Shown: positions 9,357-17,917 of the stretch, in pieces
Numbering within the stretch: the first letter of the stretch is position 1
Layout of the letters: each line of letters starts with the position of its first letter
Assembly (NCBI GenBank): GCA_029261995.1
Contig: JAJDAF010000035.1
Coordinates: forward strand, 1-58,707
Source: Candidatus Zhuqueibacterota bacterium
Lineage (GTDB): Bacteria > Zhuqueibacterota > Zhuqueibacteria > Oceanimicrobiales > Oceanimicrobiaceae
Length of the DNA stretch: 58,707 nucleotides
Direction of reading: 5' to 3'
Notes under the pieces: model-generated
Told to the model about the DNA's origin: nothing
Database searches by the model: none
Seen by the model: the letters and a program-made list of their open reading frames with translations, nothing else
Program-made: the position numbers and the translations under genes

Positions 9357-12300
9357 ATGCCCGCGAGCGCAAGACGCGTCATCACGAATCTGTCCGCGAT
9401 TTTTGCTCTTCTTCTGGTCAACCCGGGGTTGGCCCAGCTCGAGTATCCCGGAGAAATAGAATTTACCGGCAGCGAAGAGATCATTTTCGACTGGTCCGCG
9501 GACAGTTGTGAGCAGATTGACATTCCGGATGCGCCGGTGCGGGCGTTCCGGGACGCCGTAGGCAAAATCAACCTTCTATCGACCCACTACACCAATTATC
9601 GGATGGTGGGCAACGATTTCAATTCGCTGGTGCGCGATTGCAGCGCGCCGGTGTTGGACTCCCATTTTGACAGCGATCCGGCTCAGTTTAACGACTTTGA
9701 ATGGCTGGTCAGCACCTACACGCATGATGGCAAGACCATTTATGCCATCGTTCACAACGAATACCATGGCGCTGACCACACAGATGTGGTCGATTGCCCG
9801 AGTGGCGACGCGGCCAGATGCTGGTACAATGCCCTGACGTTTGCGACCTCAACTGACAGCGGCCACACTTTCACCCACGCCAGCGCGCCAAATCACCTTT
9901 TGGCTGCCGCGCCCTATCAGTACTCGGCCGACAATGGACCGTTTGGCTTTTTCGGCGGCACAAATATCGTTTACGACCGCCGTGATAGCTATTACTATGC
10001 CATCATTCAGGTAGAGGCGTTTGGACTGCAGCAGGTCGGTGTCACTACCATGCGCACGCAGACCATCGCAGATCCATCGAGCTGGCGCGGCTGGGACGGC
10101 AGTGGTTACAACGTCAGCTTTGTCAATCCCTACACGGACACCTTCGACCCGGCGGACCACATCGTGCAGCCCATCGGGGCCGGCAATATCGAAAAGATGC
10201 AGGGCAACCTGACATGGTCTACTTACTTTGACAAATGGCTATTGGTGGGGGCGGCACAGAAGAGCGGCGTCTGGGGCTTCTACTACTCGATTTCGGATGA
10301 CCTGATTCACTGGGTCACGCGCAAGAGCATCATGACCGCCAACGTGAACATCAATCCGAACAGGACCGCTGGCGTCGATGTTCTGGCCTATCCGACCATC
10401 ATAGACCACGCGGATACGACACGGAATTTTGAGCAGACCGGTCAGGATGTTTATCTTTATTACGTGCGGCAGCACCCAACCAGTCTCTACGACCGCGATC
10501 TCGTGCGTATCCCCATGCGCTTCAGCAAACTGCTGGTGAGTGGCTACGAAGTCACCGGCAAAGGCGACCTGGAGGACAAGAACGTCGGTGACGGCATCTG
10601 CAAGACCAGCGCCGGCCTCTGCAGCTTCCGGGCAGCACTTCAGGAAGCCAATGCCCGCATTCCATCGTGGGCGGATTCCGTGCTCAACATTACCTTCAAC
10701 CTCTCCGGCACCGGCACCCAGACTCTGACCGTCGGCGGCGTGCAAAACATCTGGTACCCACTCAACATCGACGGTTTCACCCAGCCGGGCGCCTCTGCCA
10801 ACACCAACAACTTCTCGAATGGCCAGAATACCGTGCCGGGTGTCGAACTCAACTTCGATGGCAATCCCGGGCTGTCGTTTGAGAATGGCCACAACACCGT
10901 GAAAGGACTGGTCATCAACACAACGCAGGGCCCGGCACTCACGTTCATGTATGAAGACAGCAATGTGGTGCAGGGGTGCTTTCTCAATATTGATAAAACG
11001 GGAACCAGCGTTCCCAGCAGCCACAACGATGGCATCAAGCTCTGGAAATCGAACTACAACCACATCGGTGGAACAGCGCCGGGCGACCGCAATCTGATTA
11101 TCGGTGGCGTGCGCATTCAGGGCCCGGATTCCCGCTACAATCTCGTGCAGGGCAATTACATCGGTACCGACATCACGGGCACAATCCGACTCGACTACTG
11201 GGCGGCGGGTGTGCAGCTGCAGGACGATGCCCAGCATAACACCATCGGCGGCATGTCGGTCTCTGCGCGAAATCTGCTTTCGGGAAACAACTCGCACGGC
11301 GTCGCCATCGAAGGTAGCGGCACCAGCGACAACCTGGTCTTGAACAACTTCATCGGCCTGAATGCCGCAGGGACGGGCGTGATTGGCAATGGTCTGTCGG
11401 GCGTCATCATCCAAAACGGCGCGGAGGGCAACTTCATCGGCAAGCCGGGCGCCGGCAACATCATCGCCGGCGGCAACGATAGCGGTATCTCGCTCAATTC
11501 ACCTCGTAATTTCATCCAGGGCAACTTCATCGGCACCGATTCCACCGGAACCACCGATGTTGGCAATCTCGGTGCCGGGATTCTGATTTTCTCTGACGGA
11601 GACGAGCTGCACATCGGTGGCGCAAATGCCGGCGAAGCCAACACCATCGCTTTTAACAACAATGGCGGGCTGGCCGTTCTCGGCGGTCCGGTCGGCATCA
11701 AAATCTGGAATAACGCTTTTTACCGCAACGACAGCCGGAGTGGTATCGATTTGGGCTTCGACGGCTGGACTCAAAACGACGATGGTGACGGCGATTCCGG
11801 CGCCAACGGTTTTCAAAACTATCCGGTGTTGACGGACGCCATCAGCGGCAACCTGTTTGTCAGCGGCACGCTCAACAGCACGGCCAGCACCACGTTTCGC
11901 ATCGAGTTCTTCGTCAATGATTCCTGCGATCCCTCAGGTTATGGCGAAGGCCAGCAGTATCTGGACGCCATTGCCGTGGACACGGACGCCAACGGTGACG
12001 CGAGCTTTTCCGTGCAGCTCAGCCAGCAAGTGCCGGAGGGGAAATACATCACGGCCACGGCATCGGCGCCGGACAACAGCACATCGGAATTCTCACAATG
12101 CCTGCTCGCCCAACCCGCGGCCGGAAACCTGGTGGCAAGCCCAACGGAGATCTCCGTAACTCTGGAGCCTGACGCCAGTACCAGCGAGCTGCTGCTCATC
12201 TCAAACACCGGAAACCTGAGCGTGGACTGGACCGTGACCTGGGGCCAATCCTGGCTCAATGCGACTCCGGTCACGCGCAATATCGATCCCGGCGCTACAG

Positions 12301-14327
12301 ACACGGTGATGGTGACCCTGGACGCTACCGGGCTGAGCGAGAACACCTACATCGACACCATCTGGGTCACGCCCAGCGACGGCGACAATGCCGGGGTTGT
12401 CACGGTCACGCTGACGGTGGATGCCGTGCCCAACGCGGTGATCACACCCGACAGCCTGGTGATGAGCGCTGCAATCGGAGGTCAGGCAACCCAATCGGTC
12501 CAGATCAAAAACACGGGCAGCGCGGCTCTCAACTGGAACGCGGCCACCAATTTCCAAGACACGTGGCTTGCGGCGGACCCACGCAGCGGCAGCCTGCCGC
12601 CCGGAGACTCCACGGTCTTTCATGTGACAGCCAGATCGGACAATCTAGCTGCCGGCGTACATTCGGGCGACGCGTTTGTCACCTCAAACGACCCTGACGA
12701 CCCAAACATCATCATCCCGGTGACTTTCACAGTGGTCGGAGATGGGCCACAGATCTCCGTGACGCCGATGACGATTGCCACGACTCTCGCGACCGATAGC
12801 AGCATTACGAAACAGCTAGTCATCAACAACTTTGGCAACGAGGACCTTGACTGGGCTGCGGCAAACACTCAAAACTGGGTGTCGGTTTCTCCAGATTCCG
12901 GGCTGACCGGCGCGGGCGGCGCAGATACGCTGCAAGTGACCATCAGTAGCGCGGGCCTTAACAACAATTCCTACGGTGAGACAATCGTCATCTCCAGCAA
13001 TGACGCGGATGACCCGACTGTGGATGTGAGTGTCCTTTTGACGGTGGCGGACCTGAATCCGAAAATCTCTGTCAGCCAAAATAATCTTGTAAGTACTTTG
13101 CAGGAGGGCCAGACCGCGAGTCACGCATTCGACATCGGCAATATTGGCGACGCCGAGATGCAGTGGTCCATGACCTGGCAGACCGCGTGGTTAAGCGTCG
13201 AACCGATCTCGGGAAGCACTTCTCCCGGCAATTCTCAAAACGTCTCTGTGGTGCTGGATGCGACCAGCCTTGCCAGTGGTGAGTACGCGGACACGCTGGA
13301 GATCAGCTCTACCGATCCGGAAACGCCGGTCTCGAATATCTCGGTCCACCTGACGGTAAGCCAGCAAATCCCCGAGATTTCAGTTTCACAAGATAACCTG
13401 GTGAGCACGCTTGCAGACGGCGACAGCACCAAACACCCGCTTTCAATCGCTAACTACGGCACCGGGCCCTTAAGTTGGTCTCTGCAATGGCAAGCGAGTT
13501 GGGCAACATTCGAGCCGCAGCAGGGAAATACGGCAGCTGGTCAAACTCAGGAGCTGGAAGCCTGGTTCCGGAGCGTCGGGCTGGCGCCTGGGGCCTACCG
13601 TGACACGCTGTTGGTCAACTCCAACGACCCGCAGAAGCCGATTTCGCGGGTGGCGCTTTCTCTCGATGTCCCGGCGCCACGACCGATGCCACACGTCTGG
13701 GTTGAGCCTGACAGTTTTCACCTCACGCTGTTCGCGAACCAGGACGCGTCTGAAATGCTTGTCATCCACAACGACGGCCAGGGCAGCGCGAACTGGCAGC
13801 TCTCCACCGAAGCGGCCGCGCCCTGGGTGAAAACCACGCAGACTTCAGGCACAATAGGTTCAAACAAGACGCGAGAAGTACGCATGGATTTCTCCTCGCA
13901 CGGGATGAGCCAGGGTACCTATCGCAGCAAGATCTTGCTGAAATCAAACGACCCCGACCATCCGGAAATCGAAATTCCCGCCGCATTGACGGTTGGCACA
14001 ACCACGGCAGTCGGCGACGCGAACAGTGTGCCGGAGAGATTCACCTTGTCACAGAACTACCCAAATCCGTTTAATCCGACGACTACCATCCACTTTGGCT
14101 TGCCCAAAGACGCCCGGGTGATACTGGTGGTCTATGACATTACCGGACGCGTAGTCCGAACGCTGGCAAGCGGACAGCACACGGCCGGGAATCATCAGGT
14201 CGCGTGGGACGCCACCGACAGCAGTGGCCACAAGGTTGGCTCGGGGATGTACTTCTTCTCCGTCAGATTCCGGACCGCGGATGGCGGACGATTTCTGATG
14301 AGCCGGAAGATGCTATTGTTGAAGTGA
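9357..14327 (+). CDS. Secreted CSLREA/beta-helix/BACON protein with C-terminal sorting domain
   Basis: GGAGG lies 5 bases before this ATG, which is preferred over the ATG 12 bases upstream. A Sec signal ends near LAQ (residue 27). Residues about 30-390 form a beta-propeller-like domain with BNR/glycosidase-like features. A CSLREA-type motif follows (GDGICKTSAGLCSFRAAL, near 400-430), then a right-handed parallel beta-helix with repeated GNFIGTD-type rungs to about 800. Next come six BACON-like beta-sandwich repeats from about 925 to 1545 (ISVSQNNLVSTL..., SSNDPDDP...). The last 100 residues are a T9SS/FlgD-like sorting domain (NYPNPFNPTT, VYDITGRVV, GSGMYFF). The protein is predicted to be exported and attached to the cell surface or released. 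The beta-helix could bind or cleave polysaccharide, but no catalytic residues are identifiable. Confidence 0.85.
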   Translation: MPASARRVITNLSAIFALLLVNPGLAQLEYPGEIEFTGSEEIIFDWSADSCEQIDIPDAPVRAFRDAVGKINLLSTHYTNYRMVGNDFNSLVRDCSAPVLDSHFDSDPAQFNDFEWLVSTYTHDGKTIYAIVHNEYHGADHTDVVDCPSGDAARCWYNALTFATSTDSGHTFTHASAPNHLLAAAPYQYSADNGPFGFFGGTNIVYDRRDSYYYAIIQVEAFGLQQVGVTTMRTQTIADPSSWRGWDGSGYNVSFVNPYTDTFDPADHIVQPIGAGNIEKMQGNLTWSTYFDKWLLVGAAQKSGVWGFYYSISDDLIHWVTRKSIMTANVNINPNRTAGVDVLAYPTIIDHADTTRNFEQTGQDVYLYYVRQHPTSLYDRDLVRIPMRFSKLLVSGYEVTGKGDLEDKNVGDGICKTSAGLCSFRAALQEANARIPSWADSVLNITFNLSGTGTQTLTVGGVQNIWYPLNIDGFTQPGASANTNNFSNGQNTVPGVELNFDGNPGLSFENGHNTVKGLVINTTQGPALTFMYEDSNVVQGCFLNIDKTGTSVPSSHNDGIKLWKSNYNHIGGTAPGDRNLIIGGVRIQGPDSRYNLVQGNYIGTDITGTIRLDYWAAGVQLQDDAQHNTIGGMSVSARNLLSGNNSHGVAIEGSGTSDNLVLNNFIGLNAAGTGVIGNGLSGVIIQNGAEGNFIGKPGAGNIIAGGNDSGISLNSPRNFIQGNFIGTDSTGTTDVGNLGAGILIFSDGDELHIGGANAGEANTIAFNNNGGLAVLGGPVGIKIWNNAFYRNDSRSGIDLGFDGWTQNDDGDGDSGANGFQNYPVLTDAISGNLFVSGTLNSTASTTFRIEFFVNDSCDPSGYGEGQQYLDAIAVDTDANGDASFSVQLSQQVPEGKYITATASAPDNSTSEFSQCLLAQPAAGNLVASPTEISVTLEPDASTSELLLISNTGNLSVDWTVTWGQSWLNATPVTRNIDPGATDTVMVTLDATGLSENTYIDTIWVTPSDGDNAGVVTVTLTVDAVPNAVITPDSLVMSAAIGGQATQSVQIKNTGSAALNWNAATNFQDTWLAADPRSGSLPPGDSTVFHVTARSDNLAAGVHSGDAFVTSNDPDDPNIIIPVTFTVVGDGPQISVTPMTIATTLATDSSITKQLVINNFGNEDLDWAAANTQNWVSVSPDSGLTGAGGADTLQVTISSAGLNNNSYGETIVISSNDADDPTVDVSVLLTVADLNPKISVSQNNLVSTLQEGQTASHAFDIGNIGDAEMQWSMTWQTAWLSVEPISGSTSPGNSQNVSVVLDATSLASGEYADTLEISSTDPETPVSNISVHLTVSQQIPEISVSQDNLVSTLADGDSTKHPLSIANYGTGPLSWSLQWQASWATFEPQQGNTAAGQTQELEAWFRSVGLAPGAYRDTLLVNSNDPQKPISRVALSLDVPAPRPMPHVWVEPDSFHLTLFANQDASEMLVIHNDGQGSANWQLSTEAAAPWVKTTQTSGTIGSNKTREVRMDFSSHGMSQGTYRSKILLKSNDPDHPEIEIPAALTVGTTTAVGDANSVPERFTLSQNYPNPFNPTTTIHFGLPKDARVILVVYDITGRVVRTLASGQHTAGNHQVAWDATDSSGHKVGSGMYFFSVRFRTADGGRFLMSRKMLLLK

Positions 14328-14404
14328 CAGCAAATGCAGCGCCGGTACGAAAGGCCAGTGGAGAAACCTGTTATGTCAGAAGACGAACTACGAGGATAGT
14401 CAGA

Positions 14405-15058
14405 ATGCTTGAGGATATGGATACCTTTGACGGTGAGTTGGAGGACGGGTGCGAAGCCGAGGCCCGTTTTGCAGAGGACGTGGCCGTCACAGTTACCAGC
14501 CTGGCATACCGCTATTTCTCCAAGCCGAACCCTATGCCGGGACTCACGGTGAGTGCAAATCTGGACGAAGTCGAGATGCGCGACCAACTCGTCGCACAGC
14601 AGCATTTCGAATGCGACTGCGTGACCATGTTTGAACAAGTGTGCGACAATGTATATGAGTTTGCCGGCGATGCGGAAGCTCCTCCTGGTCGGAAGCTCAT
14701 TTACGAGAAAATTGAATGGCGTTCATTTTCCCCTGAGGCGCTCGAAGAGGAGGCCCTGGCCATTTGTGAAGAACTCAAGATCACAGACCCTGAGAAGCAG
14801 AAAGTCGTGTGCGCTGACCACCTGCGCGATGGGGTATTTCAACAATATTATGAAGATTTCCAGATACTGTTGCACAAAGCGCTGAAAAAACTGGCTCTTG
14901 AGTATTTCCCCGAGATAAAGGACATGTCCGCCACCGGCCTGCGGGAGACAGAGTTTGCTCTCTACCTGGACATGATTGAGTTTTATGAACATGTGCTGGC
15001 TGTGGTGGAAGATGAGATTGACCTGAACCTGGACGAGTCGATGTACCCGACCCGCTGA
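14405..15058 (+). CDS. Uncharacterised acidic protein, tandem paralogue 1
   Basis: The protein is about 217 residues, helical and acidic, without signal peptide or membrane segments. It is clearly paralogous along its whole length to the gene 280 bases downstream (shared LDEVE(M/L)R(D/E)QLVAQ, KLALxYFPEIK, SATGLRET, DESMYP). I recognise no known family. An ATG at 14373 begins MSEDE, matching the paralogue start, but that frame stops after 8 codons; the spacing to the homologous D-M-D is 50 instead of 51 bases. A one-base deletion near the 5' end seems to have forced use of this downstream ATG, which has a GAGG motif 9 bases upstream. It may be expressed from this start or be slightly damaged. 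Confidence 0.65.
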   Translation: MLEDMDTFDGELEDGCEAEARFAEDVAVTVTSLAYRYFSKPNPMPGLTVSANLDEVEMRDQLVAQQHFECDCVTMFEQVCDNVYEFAGDAEAPPGRKLIYEKIEWRSFSPEALEEEALAICEELKITDPEKQKVVCADHLRDGVFQQYYEDFQILLHKALKKLALEYFPEIKDMSATGLRETEFALYLDMIEFYEHVLAVVEDEIDLNLDESMYPTR

Positions 15059-15080
15059 AGTAACCCGCCCGATCGAGTTA

Positions 15081-15230
15081 TCAATCCGCACGGCCATTCA
15101 CCCAAAGACGCCCCTGCAACAGGGGCCGAAAAGTAGACTCCGGGAGGCATTCTTTCTCCAGGGGCTTCCGAATAGGGAGTACTTTCATTTAAGCAGAAGA
15201 ATGCTTTTATTAAGATGCTGTCAAATGACG
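15081..15230 (+). pseudogene. Decayed C-terminal sorting-domain fragment 1
   Basis: This stretch begins TCAATCCGCACGGCC...CACCCAAAGACGCC, which aligns with the part of the large secreted gene encoding NPTTTIHFGLPKDA. It ends with a segment that in one frame reads LSRRMLLLR, matching the last residues SRKMLLLK of the same gene. The middle is lost and stops interrupt it. It is the remnant of a second gene ending in a sorting domain that once preceded the second paralogue. Confidence 0.6.
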
Positions 15231-15335
15231 GCAACTGGAGCGACACGGCTCAGCTCAACTCCTGGAGCCATACTCGTTGCGCCAGGTGTTCCTGTTTGAT
15301 TGGGTAGATGAAGAGGATCAAAAGCGAGAACGGCA

Positions 15336-16028
15336 GTGTCAGAAGACGAAATTCAAAAATTTCTCAGGCTGCTCGATGAAATGGACGCTATCAGCAAGGC
15401 GGTCGAAGACCTCCAGGAGGCCAAGGCCGAATTCATAGATGAGGTGGCTATCCTGGTTGCCGGCCTTACATACAGCTACTTCTCGGAGACCCAACCTCTG
15501 CCGGGACTCAGCGTGAGTGCAGACCTTGACGAAGTCGAGCTGAGAGAACAACTTGTCGCACAGCGGTTCTTCACATATTATTGCCAGACGACGTTTGACC
15601 AAATGTGTGACAATGTCCGTGACTTTGCTGGCAACGCCGAAGCGTCCGCTGATCGGAAGCTGTATTACCGGAAAATTGAATGGCGCTCATTCACGCCGGA
15701 GGTTCTCGAGCAGAAAAGCCAAGCCACTTGTGAGAAGCACAACATAATGGACTCAGAGATGCGGGAACTTATGCACGCCTTATACCGACGCGACGCAGTT
15801 GTCGAACAGTATTATCAAAACTTTGAGATGCTGCTACACAAGGCGTTGAAGAAACTGGCTCTGAAATACTTCCCCGAGATCAAAGAGTTATCCGCAACCG
15901 GCCTACGTGAGACCGACTATGCTTTGTACCTCTACATGGGTGAGTTTTATGAACACGTGATGGTTGTGGTGGAAGGCGAGCTTAACCTGACCCTGGACGA
16001 GTCGATGTATCCCGACCCGCTGAAGTAA
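15336..16028 (+). CDS. Uncharacterised acidic protein, tandem paralogue 2
   Basis: The start is a GTG (MSEDEIQKFLRLLDEMD); the ribosome site is weak. The protein has 230 residues, is helix-rich and acidic, with no signal peptide, membrane segment or cofactor motif. It aligns end to end with the gene upstream. Conserved stretches include VSADLDEVELREQLVAQ, YRKIEWRSFTPE, LLHKALKKLALKYFPEIK and LDESMYP. No family is recognised. Both copies lie downstream of real or decayed sorting-domain genes, so the ancestor may have been co-expressed with a secreted protein. Confidence 0.7.
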   Translation: MSEDEIQKFLRLLDEMDAISKAVEDLQEAKAEFIDEVAILVAGLTYSYFSETQPLPGLSVSADLDEVELREQLVAQRFFTYYCQTTFDQMCDNVRDFAGNAEASADRKLYYRKIEWRSFTPEVLEQKSQATCEKHNIMDSEMRELMHALYRRDAVVEQYYQNFEMLLHKALKKLALKYFPEIKELSATGLRETDYALYLYMGEFYEHVMVVVEGELNLTLDESMYPDPLK

Positions 16029-16040
16029 CCCGCCCTTTCT

Positions 16041-16180
16041 AATCATCAATCCGACGACGACCATCCGCATTGGGTTGCCCAAAGACGCCGGGATGAAACT
16101 GATGGTTTAAGACATTGCCGGCCCCGGTTACCATGTAGTGGTGTGGGGTGCTTATGACAGTCATGGGAGCACGAGCCGAG
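16041..16180 (+). pseudogene. Decayed C-terminal sorting-domain fragment 2
   Basis: Read in one frame this gives PTTTIRIGLPKDAGMKLMV, a stop, DIAGPGYHVVVWGAYDSHGS. This aligns with NPTTTIHFGLPKDARVILVVYDITG...GNHQVAWDATDSSGH of the large secreted protein, with one stop codon and an internal deletion. The flanking sequence directly after the stop of paralogue 2 (CTGAAGTAACCCGCCC) is shared with that after paralogue 1, so the remnant belongs to a duplicated cassette. Confidence 0.7.
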
Positions 16181-16215
16181 TGTCGCGGAGAGTTTCGTCA
16201 TCAGCTAACCCACGC

Positions 16216-16479
16216 TTACTCGTAGTGCGTCCACATTCTAATCACCTTCACGACATTCTGCTCTTGCAGTACCTCGTAGACAAGTCGATGCTGGATGTTT
16301 ATCCTTCGCGAATATGCGCCTGACAGATCCCCAATCAGCTTTTCGAATGGCGGCGGAGTCTTGAACGGATCTTCTCTCAAAATGTCGAGCAATGTTTCAG
16401 CTTTGTCCCGGAGTCCGCTCGATGACAACTTCCCGGCATCCCTCTGAGCCTGTTTCGTGAAGACAAGTTGCCAGCTCAC
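16216..16479 (-). CDS. Txe/YoeB-family mRNA interferase toxin
   Basis: The protein has 87 residues from a GTG that overlaps the antitoxin stop as GTGA. The sequence begins SWQLVFTKQAQRDAGKL and has the family pattern PFEKLIGDLSGAYSRRINIQHRLVYEVL...RMWTHYE, which places the RelE-fold basic residues and the C-terminal H-Y typical of YoeB. YoeB toxins cut mRNA at the ribosome and are neutralised by YefM/Phd antitoxins. A longer start inside the antitoxin gene would add six residues. Confidence 0.9.
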   Translation of the reverse strand: MSWQLVFTKQAQRDAGKLSSSGLRDKAETLLDILREDPFKTPPPFEKLIGDLSGAYSRRINIQHRLVYEVLQEQNVVKVIRMWTHYE

Positions 16480-16718
16480 CAGCCCGGCTCCTTTGCACAC
16501 TCATCGATTTCAATATCCAGGCCTTTGCGGATGGATTCACGCATCCCCGGAACGGAAAGTAAATAGAGCGTTTCCTGAATTGCTCGCCAATCTTCTTCAG
16601 AAATCAGAACCGCATTTGTCCGCTTGCCGGTGATCTGAAACGGCTCATGTGACAGTGCAGCTTCATCCAGCAACTTGTAGAGATTCTCGCGAGCTTTGGT
16701 GGCAGTTATGGTCTTCAT
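16476..16718 (-). CDS. YefM/Phd-family antitoxin
   Basis: The protein has 80 residues from an ATG preceded by AGAGGAATTCAC. The N-terminal half (MKTITATKARENLYKLLDEA) is the DNA-binding Phd/YefM fold; FQITGKRTNAVLISEEDWRAIQETLYLL is the family signature. The C-terminal tail should wrap the toxin. It is first in a two-gene operon with the YoeB-like toxin (4-base overlap) and should repress its own promoter; the AT-rich stretch with ACGTACGTAATAATGTACG just upstream (about 16750-16770) is a reasonable operator. Confidence 0.9.
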   Translation of the reverse strand: MKTITATKARENLYKLLDEAALSHEPFQITGKRTNAVLISEEDWRAIQETLYLLSVPGMRESIRKGLDIEIDECAKEPGW

Positions 16719-17089
16719 GTGAATTCCTCTAATCAATGACGGCTTGCTAACGTACGTAATAATGTACGACAAATCAAGTAGAATCTTGCGTGGACGTCTG
16801 AACGGTTGTGCCAGATAGTCAGGGCCTGGGTGCAGCCGGGGTTTTGATGACGCTTGCCGAGGAAGCCATCGGTCATGCACTTTTGTAGACTCTCGAAATC
16901 CAGCAGCCTTTGCTCACGAGCGATGTTGTGCTTTTTGGGCTCATTCTTCATAACTGGAGCCAGAAGAAGAAAAGCTCATCGCTGGCGGACTTCCACTTGG
17001 GGACTGGGCTTTGGTGTTCATCGCGCAAGCATCTTGCCACAATGAATTCGATAATCTTGTACGGAGTACACCTGCAGACGGGGGAGAAA
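16719..17089. other. Intergenic stretch between antitoxin and nosY
   Basis: The first part holds the antitoxin promoter, including the imperfect palindrome CGTACGTAATAATGTACG. The remainder has a 72-codon open frame on the minus strand (MKNEPKKHNIAREQRLL...) with no recognisable domain or ribosome site. I see no supported gene. Confidence 0.5.
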
Positions 17090-17917
17090 TTACAGATTCT
17101 GCCTCGAAAAGAGCCTCATGGCGAAAACGACGGGCAACACACTCCACGTCAACAACGCTGCCAGCCCGAGAAACACTGCCCACGCTTCGGAACCCACCAG
17201 CTTCATCAGGGTAGCGCCAGCCGGACCAAAGAACTCGGCGCCGCCCACCGCCAGCAGCGACAGCACCCGGAAGACATCAATTGGATTGCCCAGCAAGCCC
17301 AGAGTCAGGACAGACTTCAGGACAGCGGGAGAGAGATACAGTGTGGCCCCAAGCATCGCCAGACCGTACACCACCTCAAAGAAAATCCAAACGGAAATGG
17401 CCACACCGAGCGCAATCTGTTGCCGGTTGGCGATTTGCGCAATCAAGATGGCGCAACCCGAAAAAACCACCGCCAGCAGCAGGGAGAAGAGAATCACCGT
17501 GACATAGCTCAGGATGCCAGCGGGACCAATCGTGAACGAAATCAGAATCCCGGGAATGCTGAAGCCGGCGATGGTTGTGATGAGCAAGGTCAGCAACAGA
17601 CCGAGATACTTGCCCATCAGCACTTGCATGCGTGAGATGGGCTGGGCCACGAGCAGCTCCAGGTACTCCCGGTTGGAAATGAAGCTGAACACGCCGAGCA
17701 GGAGCGCAAACAAGGGAATAACAAAACCGGTCAGATTGATCAGACTGGTCGAGGTCCGGGCAAAATCCTGGAAGCCGGAATAGCCGGAAGTGACCATTCC
17801 AAAGTAGGAAATGAAGAGAGTCAGGAAGGCAAACAGCCCGGCAAACGAGGTCACCCATTTGTTGCGCCGGTTCAGAGTGAATTCTTGCATCGCGATTAAC
17901 AGGAGCGGGTGATTCAC
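17090..17917 (-). CDS. nosY: NosY, ABC-2 type permease for NosZ maturation
   Basis: The protein has about 275 residues with six predicted membrane helices and the pattern EYLELLVAQPISRMQVLMGKYLGL typical of NosY/ABC-2 permeases. It pairs with NosF and NosD in a transporter-like complex needed to assemble the copper-sulfur (CuZ) site of nitrous oxide reductase. The GTG start overlaps the nosL stop as GTGA, which implies translational coupling. It is the last gene of the unit. Confidence 0.9.
   Translation of the reverse strand: MNHPLLLIAMQEFTLNRRNKWVTSFAGLFAFLTLFISYFGMVTSGYSGFQDFARTSTSLINLTGFVIPLFALLLGVFSFISNREYLELLVAQPISRMQVLMGKYLGLLLTLLITTIAGFSIPGILISFTIGPAGILSYVTVILFSLLLAVVFSGCAILIAQIANRQQIALGVAISVWIFFEVVYGLAMLGATLYLSPAVLKSVLTLGLLGNPIDVFRVLSLLAVGGAEFFGPAGATLMKLVGSEAWAVFLGLAALLTWSVLPVVFAMRLFSRQNL

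Noticed and set aside
10239-11414. A 391-codon minus-strand open frame opposite the beta-helix protein
   Set aside because: It lies wholly antisense to a well-supported secreted protein with recognisable domains. Its composition is typical of an antisense shadow in GC-rich DNA.
16733-16951. A 72-codon minus-strand open frame between the antitoxin and nosY
   Set aside because: It has no recognisable domain and no clear ribosome site, and it overlaps the likely antitoxin promoter. It could be a relic but cannot be supported.
16910-17635. A 241-codon plus-strand open frame across the nosY region
   Set aside because: It is antisense to nosY, rich in Q/H/R, without domain or signal.
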